Shown: positions 1 through 8,329 of the stretch, one piece after another | Layout: the number at the start of each line of letters is the position of its first letter | Numbering within the stretch: the stretch's first letter is position 1 | Origin: Actinophytocola sp044466355 | GTDB lineage: Bacteria > Actinomycetota > Actinomycetes > Mycobacteriales > Pseudonocardiaceae | Direction of reading: 5' to 3' | Assembly: GCF_044466355.1 (NCBI RefSeq) | Contig: NZ_JBITMQ010000008.1 | Span: 186,001-250,000, forward strand | Length of the DNA: 64,000 bases | Notes under the pieces: generated by a model | Told to the model about the DNA's origin: nothing | Seen by the model: the letters and a program-made list of their open reading frames with translations, nothing else | Databases searched by the model: none | Translations under genes and position numbers: made by a program

Positions 1-132
1 GTCGGTGACAAGCTCCGCGTGGAGATCGCCGACATCGACCAGCGCGGCAAGATCAGCCTGGTGCCGGTCAAGGAGGACGCGCCGGAGAAGCCGGCCGACG
101 CGCCCGCGGCCGACGCGCCCGCCGAGGCGTAA
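1..132 (+). CDS. pnp: Polyribonucleotide nucleotidyltransferase, C-terminal end (partial)
   Basis: Only the last 43 codons lie in the window, in frame from base 1 to a TAA at 130-132. They carry the end of an S1-type RNA-binding fold (DIDQRGKISL) and an acidic Ala/Pro/Glu tail, as in actinobacterial PNPase, which degrades RNA 3' to 5' by phosphorolysis. The assignment leans on context: in mycobacteria gpsI/pnp lies directly before an M16 peptidase gene, as here. The fragment alone could be another S1-domain protein such as RpsA. Confidence 0.8.
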   Translation, partial: VGDKLRVEIADIDQRGKISLVPVKEDAPEKPADAPAADAPAEA

Positions 133-137
133 GCACG

Positions 138-1460
138 TTGGCACGTAGCGGCAACGGCACCCGGGTTCTCGAGCGGACCGACAGCGGGTGCGAGGTCAAG
201 CGCACCGTGCTGCCGGGTGGCCTCCGGGTGATCACCGAGCACGTGCCGGGTGTGCGGTCGGCCTCGGTCGGCATCTGGGTGGGCGTGGGTTCCCGCGACG
301 AACAGCAGTCCGTCGCGGGGGCCGCCCACTACCTCGAACACCTGCTGTTCAAGGGCACCGCGAAGCGTTCCGCGGTGACGATCGCCGAGGAGATCGACGC
401 GGTCGGCGGTGAGCTCAACGCGTTCACCGCCAAGGAGCACACCTGCTACTACGCGCACGTCCTGGACAGCGACCTGCCGCTGGCCATGGACCTGGTGTGC
501 GACGTGGTCTTCGACGCCCTGCTCGCCGAGCGGGACATGGAGATCGAGCGCAGTGTGGTCCTCGAGGAGATCGCCATGCGCGACGACGACCCCGAGGACC
601 TGCTGCACGACAACTTCTGCTCGGCGCTGCTGACCGGCCACCCGCTCGGACGGCCGGTCCTCGGCACCGAGGAGTCGATCACCGGCATGAGCCGCACGGC
701 GCTGAACGGGTTCTACAAGCGCCGGTACGCGATGCCGAAGATGGTGCTGGCCGCGGCGGGCAACATCGACCACGCGACCGTGCTGCGGCACGCGCGCAGG
801 CTGCTGAAGGACCGGCTGACCGGTGACCGCCCGCCGGTGCCGCCCCGTTCCGGGCGTGCGCGGGTGGCGGCGCCGCAGAAGCTGGCGCTGCACACGGACG
901 ACACCGAGCAGGCGCACCTGATGCTCGGCGTCCGTGCGCTGGACCGGCACGACCCCCGCCGGTGGACGCTGGGTGTGCTGAACACCGCGCTGGGCGGCGG
1001 GATGAGCTCGCGGCTGTTCCAGGAGGTGCGGGAGCGGCGCGGCCTGGCCTACCAGGTGTACTCGTCGGTCGCGTCCTACGCGGACACCGGGCACCTGTCG
1101 ATCTACGCGGGCTGCCAGCCGGACCGGCTGGGTTCGGTAGCCGGCGTCGTGCACTCGGTGGTGTCCGACGTGGTCCGCGACGGGTTCTCCGACGGCGAGG
1201 TGGCGCGGGCCAAGGGCCAGCTGCGGGGGAGTCTCGTGCTGGGCCTGGAGGACACCAGTTCGCGCATGTCGCGGATCGGCAAGGGCGAGTTGAGCTACGG
1301 CGAGTACCTGACCGTCGAGCAGACGCTGGAGAAGATCGACTCGGTGACCGCCGAGGACGTCGCTTCGCTCGCGGCCGTGCTGCTGGACCGGCCCACCGCG
1401 ACCGCGTTGGTCGGGCCCTACGCGCACGTCGACGACGTGCCCGCGGAAGTGTTGGGGTGA
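138..1460 (+). CDS. M16 family zinc metallopeptidase (PepR-like)
   Basis: A 440-residue protein with the inverted zinc motif HYLEH (His64, Glu67, His68) of pitrilysin/M16 peptidases and a downstream acidic stretch (around Glu144) that would supply the third zinc ligand. The length fits a two-domain, mitochondrial-processing-peptidase-like subunit, and the second half has the usual inactive homologous fold. The TTG start, 5 nt after the pnp stop, implies co-transcription with pnp. In mycobacteria the equivalent gene is pepR. A soluble cytoplasmic processing or degradative peptidase is likely; the substrate is unknown. Confidence 0.9.
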   Translation: MARSGNGTRVLERTDSGCEVKRTVLPGGLRVITEHVPGVRSASVGIWVGVGSRDEQQSVAGAAHYLEHLLFKGTAKRSAVTIAEEIDAVGGELNAFTAKEHTCYYAHVLDSDLPLAMDLVCDVVFDALLAERDMEIERSVVLEEIAMRDDDPEDLLHDNFCSALLTGHPLGRPVLGTEESITGMSRTALNGFYKRRYAMPKMVLAAAGNIDHATVLRHARRLLKDRLTGDRPPVPPRSGRARVAAPQKLALHTDDTEQAHLMLGVRALDRHDPRRWTLGVLNTALGGGMSSRLFQEVRERRGLAYQVYSSVASYADTGHLSIYAGCQPDRLGSVAGVVHSVVSDVVRDGFSDGEVARAKGQLRGSLVLGLEDTSSRMSRIGKGELSYGEYLTVEQTLEKIDSVTAEDVASLAAVLLDRPTATALVGPYAHVDDVPAEVLG

Positions 1461-1464
1461 TCTT

Positions 1465-2211
1465 GTGACGATCCGGGTCGGGGTGCTGGGTGCGCACGGG
1501 CGCATGGGCGCCGAGGTGTGCCGTGCCGTCGAGGCGGCGCCGGACATGGAGGTCGTCGCGCGGATCGACGCCGACGACTCGATGCGCGACCTGGCGGACG
1601 TCGGCGCCGAGGTGGTCGTGGACTTCACCCACCCCGACGTGGTGATGGACAACCTGCGGTTCTGTGTCGACCACGACATCCGTGTCGTGGTCGGCACGTC
1701 CGGCTTCACGCCGGAGCGGCAGGAGACGGTGCGCGGGTGGCTCTCGGACAAGCCGTCGCTCGGCGTGCTGATCGCGCCGAACTTCGCGCTCGGGGCGGTG
1801 CTGTCGATGAAGTTCGCGCAGCTCGCGGCGCGGTACTACCCGTCGGCGGAGATCATCGAGCTGCACCACGCGGGCAAGGCGGACGCCCCGTCGGGGACCG
1901 CGGCGCACACGGCGTCGCTGATCGCCGAGGCACGCGCGTCGGCGGGGCTCGGCACGGCGCCGGACGCGACCACGTCGGCGCTGGAGGGCGCGCGTGGAGC
2001 GCTGGTCGACGACGTGCCGGTGCACTCGGTGCGGCTGGTGGGCCTGGTGGCGCACCAGGAGGTGCTGTTCGGCGGCGACGGCGAGACGCTGACGATCCGG
2101 CACGACTCGCTGGACCGGAAGTCGTTCATGCCCGGGGTGCTGCTCGGGGTGCGGGAGATCGTCGGCCGGACGGGACTCACCGTCGGCCTGGAGAACGTGC
2201 TGTCGCTGTAG
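1465..2211 (+). CDS. dapB: 4-hydroxy-tetrahydrodipicolinate reductase
   Basis: A 248-residue NAD(P)H-dependent reductase of the diaminopimelate/lysine pathway. The N-terminal Rossmann motif GAHGRMG (residues 9-15) binds the dinucleotide. The family signature at residues 132-146 (ELHHAGKADAPSGTA) includes the catalytic His pair and Lys138. Length is normal for DapB. The GTG start lies 4 nt after the M16 stop, so the two genes are probably one transcript. The partner enzyme dapA is 15 kb downstream, as in mycobacteria. Confidence 0.97.
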   Translation: MTIRVGVLGAHGRMGAEVCRAVEAAPDMEVVARIDADDSMRDLADVGAEVVVDFTHPDVVMDNLRFCVDHDIRVVVGTSGFTPERQETVRGWLSDKPSLGVLIAPNFALGAVLSMKFAQLAARYYPSAEIIELHHAGKADAPSGTAAHTASLIAEARASAGLGTAPDATTSALEGARGALVDDVPVHSVRLVGLVAHQEVLFGGDGETLTIRHDSLDRKSFMPGVLLGVREIVGRTGLTVGLENVLSL

Positions 2212-2597
2212 TGGCTCGAAAGCCGGCCGACCTCGCCAAGATCAATACCAATCTCGCCGGAAGCGGTTCCACGCCCGGATATAAGCGCTGATAACAGGCT
2301 TGTACACGTCAACTGTGACGGAATTGGTCCACTTGCCCCGCCCGGCTACTCCGGTTGGTGGGCGCACGATCAAGGAACCACGCAGTAGCGTCGGGGACTG
2401 TCAGTAGCTAACCAACTCTTGTCTGTTCGTGCGAAAGTCCCACCCTGCAATCCCTGCCGGGACGTCGTGCGATGAGGGCCAGACGAGAGGACATGGGTGA
2501 GCTCGCGTCCCCGCGCGGGCTCACCCCTGCTCGTCATTGGTCCGACCCCGCACGCGGATCGCTGGGGAAGCCAGGGCACCCCCGAAGGGAATGACCC
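2212..2597 (+). promoter_or_regulatory. 386-bp intergenic leader with hairpin, upstream of the Cys-rich barrel gene
   Basis: No gene was found here on either strand. A clear hairpin pairs GGGTGAGC (2495-2502) with GCTCACCC (2519-2526), with an inner CGCG/CGCG pairing. Purine-rich bases (CCCGAAGGGA, 2581-2590) lie just before the ATG at 2598. The length and structure suggest a long 5' leader, but I could not match it to a known riboswitch. Confidence 0.35.
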
Positions 2598-3023
2598 ATG
2601 GCACAACCAGATCTGAGGGCGCCCACGACCGCCGAAGCGTCGTGGTTCTGCTGCGGCGCTGCCTGGGGCCCCTGCGGCTCCGCCGGTGGCGGCGCCTGCG
2701 GGAACTGCCAGTCCGGTAGCCGCCACTGCGCGTGGCCGAACACGTCCGACAACTGCTTCGCCATCACCCGGCCCGACAAGTGCGGCGACACACTCCTCCG
2801 TAGAACGTGCGGGCACACGTTCTACGTCAAGAACCTGTGTCGCACGACGGAGATCGCGGTGCGGATCGCCGACTGCGGTCCGCAGACCGACCTGTGGTGC
2901 GGCGAACGCTCGTGCTGCAACGGCAACTGCGCGACCAACCGCCTCATCGACCTGACGCCGTCGGCCTACAGCGCGATCGGCAACCTGTCCAGCGGCATCA
3001 TGCCCGTGAACATCCGGAGCTGA
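2598..3023 (+). CDS. Cysteine-rich double-psi beta-barrel (RlpA/expansin-like) protein
   Basis: A 141-residue protein with 15 cysteines, including CC pairs near residues 18 and 100. The C-terminal half reads like a double-psi barrel: an Ile-x-Asp-Cys-Gly-Pro strand, then RLIDLTPSAYSAIGNLSSG, the usual helix/strand closing RlpA and expansin domains. No signal peptide or Tat motif is visible at the N-terminus, which is odd for a protein so rich in likely disulfides. The next gene has a Tat signal and the third encodes a MauE-type redox membrane protein, so hitch-hiker Tat export followed by oxidation outside the cell is plausible. Function is unknown; wall binding or remodelling would fit the fold. 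Confidence 0.75.
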   Translation: MAQPDLRAPTTAEASWFCCGAAWGPCGSAGGGACGNCQSGSRHCAWPNTSDNCFAITRPDKCGDTLLRRTCGHTFYVKNLCRTTEIAVRIADCGPQTDLWCGERSCCNGNCATNRLIDLTPSAYSAIGNLSSGIMPVNIRS

Positions 3024-3025
3024 CA

Positions 3026-3628
3026 GTGACCGACATCCTGGGACGTAGGCGTTTCCTGTCCAGCGCCGTGCTCGGCACCACCGCGACGGTGATCACCGCG
3101 ACGACGATCGGCTCGGTCGCCCCCGAGGCCGTCGCCGATCCCACGCTGGACGTCGAGGCCGGTGCCCCCGACCCGAACTTCGTCGAGGGCCGCATCACCG
3201 GCATCGCGGGTGGCCTGCTGATCGTGACGGGCTCCGACCGCACGATCAACCAGATCCACCTGACCAAGGCCACCAGCGTGTGGAAGTTACGCCCGACCAC
3301 GGCCGACGCGGCCAAGGTCGGCGACGGCCTCTACGCACGCGGCGTGCGGATGCCCGACGGCACCCTCGCGGCGGACGCGCTCTGGCTGAACATCGTGAAC
3401 CTGCAGGTCCACATCACCTCCATCGGCCGGAAGATGATGCACATGGACCACCGCGGCGACCGGATCGTCGGGCACGTCGTGCCCGGCACCACCGCCGCGG
3501 TCTACAACAACACGCCCGCGGTCAGCGACCTCTCGATGCTGCAGGTGGGCAGGCACGCGCAGGTGATCGGCGCTTGGCGACCCGACACGAACGAGGTCGA
3601 CCTGGCCACGGTCTACGCGGCCGCCTAG
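3026..3628 (+). CDS. Tat-exported cell-wall-associated protein (DUF5666-like)
   Basis: A 200-residue protein with a twin-arginine signal at residues 6-13 (GRRRFLSS) followed by a hydrophobic Ala/Thr stretch ending near AVA. The mature part is rich in beta strands (EGRITGI, RGVRMPDGTLAADALWL) and resembles DUF5666-type wall proteins. The GTG start at 3026 was chosen because GGAG lies 6 nt upstream and it lies 2 nt after the preceding stop. It probably shares a transcript with the Cys-rich barrel gene and may carry it through the Tat pore. Confidence 0.8.
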   Translation: MTDILGRRRFLSSAVLGTTATVITATTIGSVAPEAVADPTLDVEAGAPDPNFVEGRITGIAGGLLIVTGSDRTINQIHLTKATSVWKLRPTTADAAKVGDGLYARGVRMPDGTLAADALWLNIVNLQVHITSIGRKMMHMDHRGDRIVGHVVPGTTAAVYNNTPAVSDLSMLQVGRHAQVIGAWRPDTNEVDLATVYAAA

Positions 3629-3642
3629 GGAGGACCGTCATC

Positions 3643-4446
3643 GTGATCGAGTGGTTGGCGAGCTCACAGCAGGCCGTCGTCGGCGGTGTGCTGTTGTGGG
3701 CGAGCGCGTTCAAACTGGTGCACCGCAACGCATCCGTCGCCGCGCGGCGGTCGGTGCTGGCGCGGATCACCGGCAAGGAACGGGCGGTCGGCGCGTACCG
3801 CGCGGTCGGCGTGGTGGAGGCCGTCGTCGGCCTGCTCCTGCTCACTCCGCCCGTGCTGGTCGTCGAGGCGTACGCGGCGGCGGCGCTTTCGGTTGCCATG
3901 GTTGGGTATCTGGCCTACGGCAAGCTGAAGGCACCCGACGCGTCGTGCGGTTGCCTCGGGGAGAAGGAGGCGCCGATCCAGGCCCGCGGCTTCGTCCGCG
4001 CGGGACTGCTGGCGGCGCTTTCCCTGCTGGCGGTGGCGGGTTCGGCGTGGTGGCCGACGGAACGTCCCTTCGCGACGGTCGGGTTGGTCGTCGTCGAACT
4101 GGCCGTCTTCGCCGTGCTGTCACCGGAACTGGACCACCGGTGGCTGCTCCCGTTGCGGCGCTGGCGGGTGCGGATGAGTCACCCGCTGGCGGGCACCGAG
4201 GTCGTGGTGCCGCTGGAGTCGACCGTGCAGCAGCTGTGGAAGAGCACCGTCTACCAGTCGGTGGTCACGCAGCTCACCTCGGACCTGCTCGACCACTGGG
4301 ACGAGGGTGAGTGGCGGCTCCTCGCGTACGCCGCACGGACCCCGTCCGGCCCGGCGACCGCGGTGTTCGCGGTGCCACGCCTCGCCTACCGGCCCGACGA
4401 CGTGCGGGTGGCGATGGTGCCCGAGGAGCAGGACGCGCTGGTGTGA
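3643..4446 (+). CDS. MauE/DoxX-type redox-associated membrane protein
   Basis: A 267-residue protein with four or five membrane segments in its first 165 residues and a CxC motif (Cys102, Cys104 in SCGCLG) after the third, as in MauE. MauE is needed with MauD for correct disulfides in the methylamine dehydrogenase light chain. A soluble tail of about 100 residues follows the membrane part. GGAGG lies 9 nt before the GTG start. No mauA/B/D genes are present, so the likely client is the Cys-rich barrel protein two genes upstream. That link is inferred from gene order only. Confidence 0.82.
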   Translation: MIEWLASSQQAVVGGVLLWASAFKLVHRNASVAARRSVLARITGKERAVGAYRAVGVVEAVVGLLLLTPPVLVVEAYAAAALSVAMVGYLAYGKLKAPDASCGCLGEKEAPIQARGFVRAGLLAALSLLAVAGSAWWPTERPFATVGLVVVELAVFAVLSPELDHRWLLPLRRWRVRMSHPLAGTEVVVPLESTVQQLWKSTVYQSVVTQLTSDLLDHWDEGEWRLLAYAARTPSGPATAVFAVPRLAYRPDDVRVAMVPEEQDALV

Positions 4447-4449
4447 CCG

Positions 4450-4481
4450 GTGGGGCGGCGGGGACAACCTCGTCGCCCCAC
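4450..4481. terminator. Hairpin terminator between convergent genes
   Basis: An 11-bp stem (4450-4460 with 4471-4481, one G-T wobble) encloses a 10-nt loop in the 43-bp gap between the MauE gene and the leftward DedA-like gene. It has no T-tract, but its position suggests it stops both transcripts. Confidence 0.7.
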
Positions 4482-4489
4482 CCCCATCG

Positions 4490-4999
4490 CTAGAGGATCC
4501 AGTTCGCGAACACGGCCGGTGACGCCGCGACGACGCTGAACCGGATGAACCGGCCGATCAGGCCCGCGCCGAGGAACGCGGACAGGCTCATCCGCACCAT
4601 CCCCGCCAGCACCGAGGTCGCCATGAACGGCGGCAGGCCCACCACGGAACTGAGCCCGTAGGTGCCGACCATCCACTTCGGGTGCCGGTGGCACTTCTCC
4701 CGCAGGAACTCGACCCACATGCGGATCCGCTTCGTGCGCCGCCGCCACGCGGCTCCGCGCGGGGTCTCGACCTTCTCCTTGCGGTGCATGAACGCGGGCA
4801 GCCGCAGCGAGCCCTTGGCCGCGTAGTAGTACAGCAACTTGCCCGCCACCTGGCCGACCGCGACGGTCGCGCCGAGGCACAGCCACGGGATGTGCGGCTG
4901 CTGGAGAGCGAGCCCGACCAGGAAGATCTCGATGCTGATGAGCGGTATGAGCGCAGACCCGAAGGCGACACCGAGCGCCAGTCCGAGCCACGCGATCAC
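4490..4999 (-). CDS. SNARE-associated/DedA-like (YqaA-type) membrane protein
   Basis: About 169 residues. Hydrophobic helices lie at the N-terminus, around the first third (a stretch ending LLYYYAAKG) and at the C-terminus, split by a basic cytoplasmic loop. The layout matches small DedA/VTT-family proteins linked to membrane lipid or proton-gradient homeostasis. The GTG at 4999 was chosen over an upstream ATG at 5068 because a GGAGG sits 7 nt before it and the extra N-terminus would be Arg-rich and non-hydrophobic. Confidence 0.75.
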   Translation of the reverse strand: MIAWLGLALGVAFGSALIPLISIEIFLVGLALQQPHIPWLCLGATVAVGQVAGKLLYYYAAKGSLRLPAFMHRKEKVETPRGAAWRRRTKRIRMWVEFLREKCHRHPKWMVGTYGLSSVVGLPPFMATSVLAGMVRMSLSAFLGAGLIGRFIRFSVVAASPAVFANWIL

Positions 5000-5147
5000 C
5001 AGCAAACCTCCAGCCGTGGGTCGGGAACGGCATGCAGCGTACCTGAGCCACCTGTGGGCTCGGGCCAACTCGAAACGAATGCCTGCCCACCACTGAGACG
5101 TCGCGGGAACCCGAACGGTTGTGTCGAGTTTGCCCGCCGGATAACGC

Positions 5148-5720
5148 TCAGTCCTCCAGTTCGAAGCGGAGCGTGCCCGTCATGCGCACCTCGCGCAGCG
5201 GTTTGCCGCCCGCGTCGAGCGTACGCACCGTGCCGTCGGTCACCCAGCCCGCGCGCTCCCAGAACGCGAGTGACGCCTTGTCCGCCTCGGCGACCCACGC
5301 GATGCCGCGTGCCAGCCCGGCCGCCAGCATGGCCTCGCCCGCGGCGGCGAGCAGCCGCCCGCCGTGGCCGCGACGGCCCCACCTCGGTTCCACCAGCAGC
5401 GTGCTGACCAGCGCGACCCGCTCCGCGTCGGGCGCCGGTTCGCCGTTCGCGTCGGCCGAGTCGTCCTGCGGCGACGGTCCGGCCGCGCAGAAGCCCACAC
5501 ACCACTGGCCCTCGAACGCGACGAACACCCTGGCCGGGCCCTGTTCGATGGTGTGCTGCCAGGTCGCGGTCGCCTCGTCGGCCGCCTCGTCGCTGTCCAG
5601 GGCGTCGAGGATCTCGGCGGGCAGCAGGTCGGTGTAGGCGGCACGCCACGTGGCGAGCTGGATGCGGGCGATCTCCGCCGCGCCGGACGGCTCCGCTGGG
5701 CGGACGGTGGCTTCGGCCAT
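5148..5720 (-). CDS. GNAT family N-acetyltransferase
   Basis: A 190-residue acetyltransferase of the GNAT fold. The acetyl-CoA binding loop is visible as RWGRRGHGGRLL, followed by a helix and the usual late strand/helix with AFWERAGW. It would transfer an acetyl group from acetyl-CoA to an amine; the substrate cannot be read from sequence. The ATG at 5720 is preferred over the longer reading at 5759, which adds a poorly conserved 13-residue extension. It points away from the kinase gene starting at 5802. Confidence 0.88.
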   Translation of the reverse strand: MAEATVRPAEPSGAAEIARIQLATWRAAYTDLLPAEILDALDSDEAADEATATWQHTIEQGPARVFVAFEGQWCVGFCAAGPSPQDDSADANGEPAPDAERVALVSTLLVEPRWGRRGHGGRLLAAAGEAMLAAGLARGIAWVAEADKASLAFWERAGWVTDGTVRTLDAGGKPLREVRMTGTLRFELED

Positions 5721-5801
5721 GGCAACGAAACTAGACGGTCGTCCCGCGAGGTCACCCATCAGGCACCGTTCCCGAAGATCTCTCAGCTACGCTCCTCCAC
5801 C

Positions 5802-7343
5802 GTGACTGTCTCCGTGCCCGGGTACGAGATCGTCGACGCGCTGGGGCGCGGCGGGTTCGGCGTGGTCTACCGCGCCCGGCAGGTCACGATCGACCGCGAG
5901 GTCGCCATCAAGGTCGACACGCGCGTCATCCTCGACGACCGCGACCAGCGCCGCTTCCTGCGCGAGGTGCGGGCGGCGGGCAGGCTTTCCGGGCACCCGC
6001 ACGTCGTCGAGATCTACGACGCGGGCGTGCTGCCCGACCACCGGCCCTACATCGTCATGGAGCTGTGCCCGGGTGGGTCGCTCGCGGACCGGCGTGACCC
6101 GCTGCCACCGCGCGAGGTCGCCGAGATCGGGCAGAAGATCGCCGACGCGCTCGCCGCCGCTCACGACCTCGGCGTGCTGCACCGCGACATCAAGCCGGCG
6201 AACATCCTGGTCAAGCGGTACGGCACGGTCGGACTGGCCGACTTCGGGCTCGCGGCGCTCATGGAGACCGGCCGCGACACCTCCGTCACCCTCGCCGCGC
6301 TGACCCCGGCCTACGCGGCGCCCGAGCAGTTCCACCTCGCGCCCCCGACGCCGCAGTCGGACGTCTATGCGCTCACGGCGACGCTCTACACGCTGCTGGC
6401 CGGGCGGCCGCCGAGGTACCCGGACGAGGGCGAGCTGTCCGTGCCGGAGATCGTGCGGCGCCATGACCTGCCGGTCGAGGACATCCCCGGGGTGCCCCGG
6501 GAGTTCATGAGCGTGCTGCGGCGCGGGCTCGCGAAGGACCCGGCGCACCGGTACCCGGAGGCCGCGGCGCTGCGCGCGGACCTGTCGCAGCTGACCGTCG
6601 GCGACTTCAGCGGGCCGCGGCACGTGCTGACCTCGCCGGTCGTCACGGTGCCGGTCGCCCGCCCGTCGACGCCACCGACGCCACCGCCCCCGGCGTCCGC
6701 CGCGGCGCCGAGCGGCCCGCCGCCGTTCCAGCAGCCGACGGCGCCACCGAAGCGCAGCCGCGCGGCGATCTGGCTCGGCGCGGCGCTCGCGGCCGTGCTG
6801 GTGCTGGCCGGTGTCTGGTACTTCGCGCTGCGGGACACGGCCGAGGGCGAGCCGCGGGCGGGCGACGACGGGGGCCAGACCACCACCACGACCCGGTCGT
6901 CCACGGACATCTACGGCGTGGCGGCCGTGACCGACGACTGCCCGGCGGCCGCGGTGCCGGACGGGCAGGCCCAGTGCGTGCGCAAGGCCGAGTGCTGGTC
7001 CGGATACGTGATGATCAACGGCGAGATCAACAGCATCCGGAAGATCCCGTGTGAGCAGGGACACATCTGGGAGGTCTTCGCGATCGCGGTCGTGCCGGGG
7101 GACATCTCGGACCCGTACCAGGACGTGCTGGCCCAGCACCCGATCGTCAGGAAGGTGTGCTCGGAGGAGAACCTGCTGGCGTCGCGGTACGGGGAGGCCC
7201 TGGACTACGGCCCGGAACGCTGGGAGTTCGAGGTTCTGCCGCCCTCGACCGACGACGTGTCCCGTGACCTGGGCGTCTACCGGTGCGTCGGCAAGATCTC
7301 CGACGCCGGCGGGATCACGGGCTCGGTGTTCCGACCCAGGTAG
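5802..7343 (+). CDS. Transmembrane serine/threonine protein kinase with extracellular sensor
   Basis: A 513-residue Hanks-type kinase. Visible motifs are the Gly-rich loop GRGGFGVV (15-22), Lys37, HRDIKPAN (about 127) and DFGLA. A Pro-rich juxtamembrane linker leads to one membrane helix near residues 320-343. The extracellular part has a Cys-x-x-Gly-His pattern (CEQGHIWEVFA) like the actinobacterial septum-formation domain. The GTG at 5802 follows a TACGCT hexamer by 8 nt, pointing to a leaderless mRNA. It is a distant paralogue of the kinases at 13.5 and 15.7 kb. The signal sensed is unknown. Confidence 0.92.
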   Translation: MTVSVPGYEIVDALGRGGFGVVYRARQVTIDREVAIKVDTRVILDDRDQRRFLREVRAAGRLSGHPHVVEIYDAGVLPDHRPYIVMELCPGGSLADRRDPLPPREVAEIGQKIADALAAAHDLGVLHRDIKPANILVKRYGTVGLADFGLAALMETGRDTSVTLAALTPAYAAPEQFHLAPPTPQSDVYALTATLYTLLAGRPPRYPDEGELSVPEIVRRHDLPVEDIPGVPREFMSVLRRGLAKDPAHRYPEAAALRADLSQLTVGDFSGPRHVLTSPVVTVPVARPSTPPTPPPPASAAAPSGPPPFQQPTAPPKRSRAAIWLGAALAAVLVLAGVWYFALRDTAEGEPRAGDDGGQTTTTTRSSTDIYGVAAVTDDCPAAAVPDGQAQCVRKAECWSGYVMINGEINSIRKIPCEQGHIWEVFAIAVVPGDISDPYQDVLAQHPIVRKVCSEENLLASRYGEALDYGPERWEFEVLPPSTDDVSRDLGVYRCVGKISDAGGITGSVFRPR

Positions 7344-7378
7344 CCGGATTTGTCGGTGGTCCGTGTCATGGTGTCGCC

Positions 7379-8329
7379 GTGACTGTGACAGCGGCTCCGA
7401 CCCGCGCCCCGGCCTGGTTCGCCTGGGCTGCGCTCGGCGTGGTCTACGTGGTGTGGGGCTCGACCTACCTGGCGATCCGGGTCAGCGTCGAGACCATGCC
7501 GCCGCTGCTGTCCGCGGGCGCGCGGTTCCTGATGTCCGGCGCGCTGCTGTGTCTCGCGGTGCTGGCGGTCGCGGGCCCGGGCGCGTTCCGGATGACCTGG
7601 CCGCAGTTCGGCACGGCGGCGCTGGTGGGAGTGCTGTTGCCCGGGTGGGGGAACGGGCTCGTGGTCGTCGCCGAGCAGCAGGTGGCGTCGGGTCTCGCGG
7701 CGCTGCTGGTCGCGTGCGTGCCGCTGTTCGTCGTGCTGTTCCGGCGACTGAGCGGGCAGCGGCCGCCGCTCGTGACGGTCGCGGGGGTGGCGATCGGCCT
7801 GGCCGGGCTGGCGGTGCTGCTGCTCGGTGGTCCGGTCGCGGGTGCGCACGGCACGGCCTGGTGGGGGCCGTGGCTGGTGGTGCTCGCGGCGCTGGGCTGG
7901 GCGGCCGGGACGGTGGCCGGGTCGCGGCTCCCGACGCCGGCGAACCCGGTGACGTTCTCGGCGGTGGGCATGATCGTCGGCGGCGCGTTGCTGACCGCGG
8001 GCGGTGCGGTCCGCGGTGAGCACGTGGCCTTCGCCGAGGTGTCGACGGGGTCGTGGCTCGCGTGGGCGTACCTGGTGCTGTTCGGGGCGCTCGCGTTCAG
8101 TGCGTATGTGTACGCGCTGGGCAGGCTGCCGGTGTCCACGGTGGCCACGTACGCCTACGTGAACCCGGTGATCGCCGTGCTGCTGGGGGTGCTGTTCGCG
8201 GCCGAGCGGTTCGGGTCGGCGCAGTTCGTGGGCGGCCTGGTGGTGCTGTGCGCGGTCGTGCTCGTGGTGCGCGGCGAGCAACGTGCGAAGGAGGAGACGG
8301 CGAGCGTGACGGAGGGATGTCCACGATGA
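7379..8329 (+). CDS. EamA/DMT-family transporter
   Basis: A 316-residue hydrophobic protein with about ten membrane helices in two EamA repeats. The first repeat carries the typical WGSTYLAIRV motif and the second ends with a helix rich in Val/Leu. Such proteins export amino acids or other metabolites; the substrate is unknown. The stop overlaps the next gene's start by 4 bases (ATGA at 8326-8329), so the two are translationally coupled. Confidence 0.92.
   Translation: MTVTAAPTRAPAWFAWAALGVVYVVWGSTYLAIRVSVETMPPLLSAGARFLMSGALLCLAVLAVAGPGAFRMTWPQFGTAALVGVLLPGWGNGLVVVAEQQVASGLAALLVACVPLFVVLFRRLSGQRPPLVTVAGVAIGLAGLAVLLLGGPVAGAHGTAWWGPWLVVLAALGWAAGTVAGSRLPTPANPVTFSAVGMIVGGALLTAGGAVRGEHVAFAEVSTGSWLAWAYLVLFGALAFSAYVYALGRLPVSTVATYAYVNPVIAVLLGVLFAAERFGSAQFVGGLVVLCAVVLVVRGEQRAKEETASVTEGCPR

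Noticed and set aside
679..2103. Long minus-strand open frame (474 codons) across the M16 and dapB genes
   Set aside because: Arg/His/Pro-rich translation typical of a GC-rich antisense shadow; the rightward frames have clear domain motifs.
2370..2480. Possible c-di-AMP (ydaO) riboswitch, because of GTCAGTAGCTAACC upstream of a wall-type gene
   Set aside because: Only one short stretch resembles the 3' end of that class; the other conserved blocks and their order are absent.
2425..2530. Possible group II intron fragment (GTGCGAAAGTCCC)
   Set aside because: No domain V, no reverse transcriptase gene and no matching 3' end could be found.
5787..7139. 450-codon minus-strand frame opposite the kinase
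   Set aside because: Low-complexity Arg/Val/His composition; the kinase on the plus strand has all catalytic motifs.
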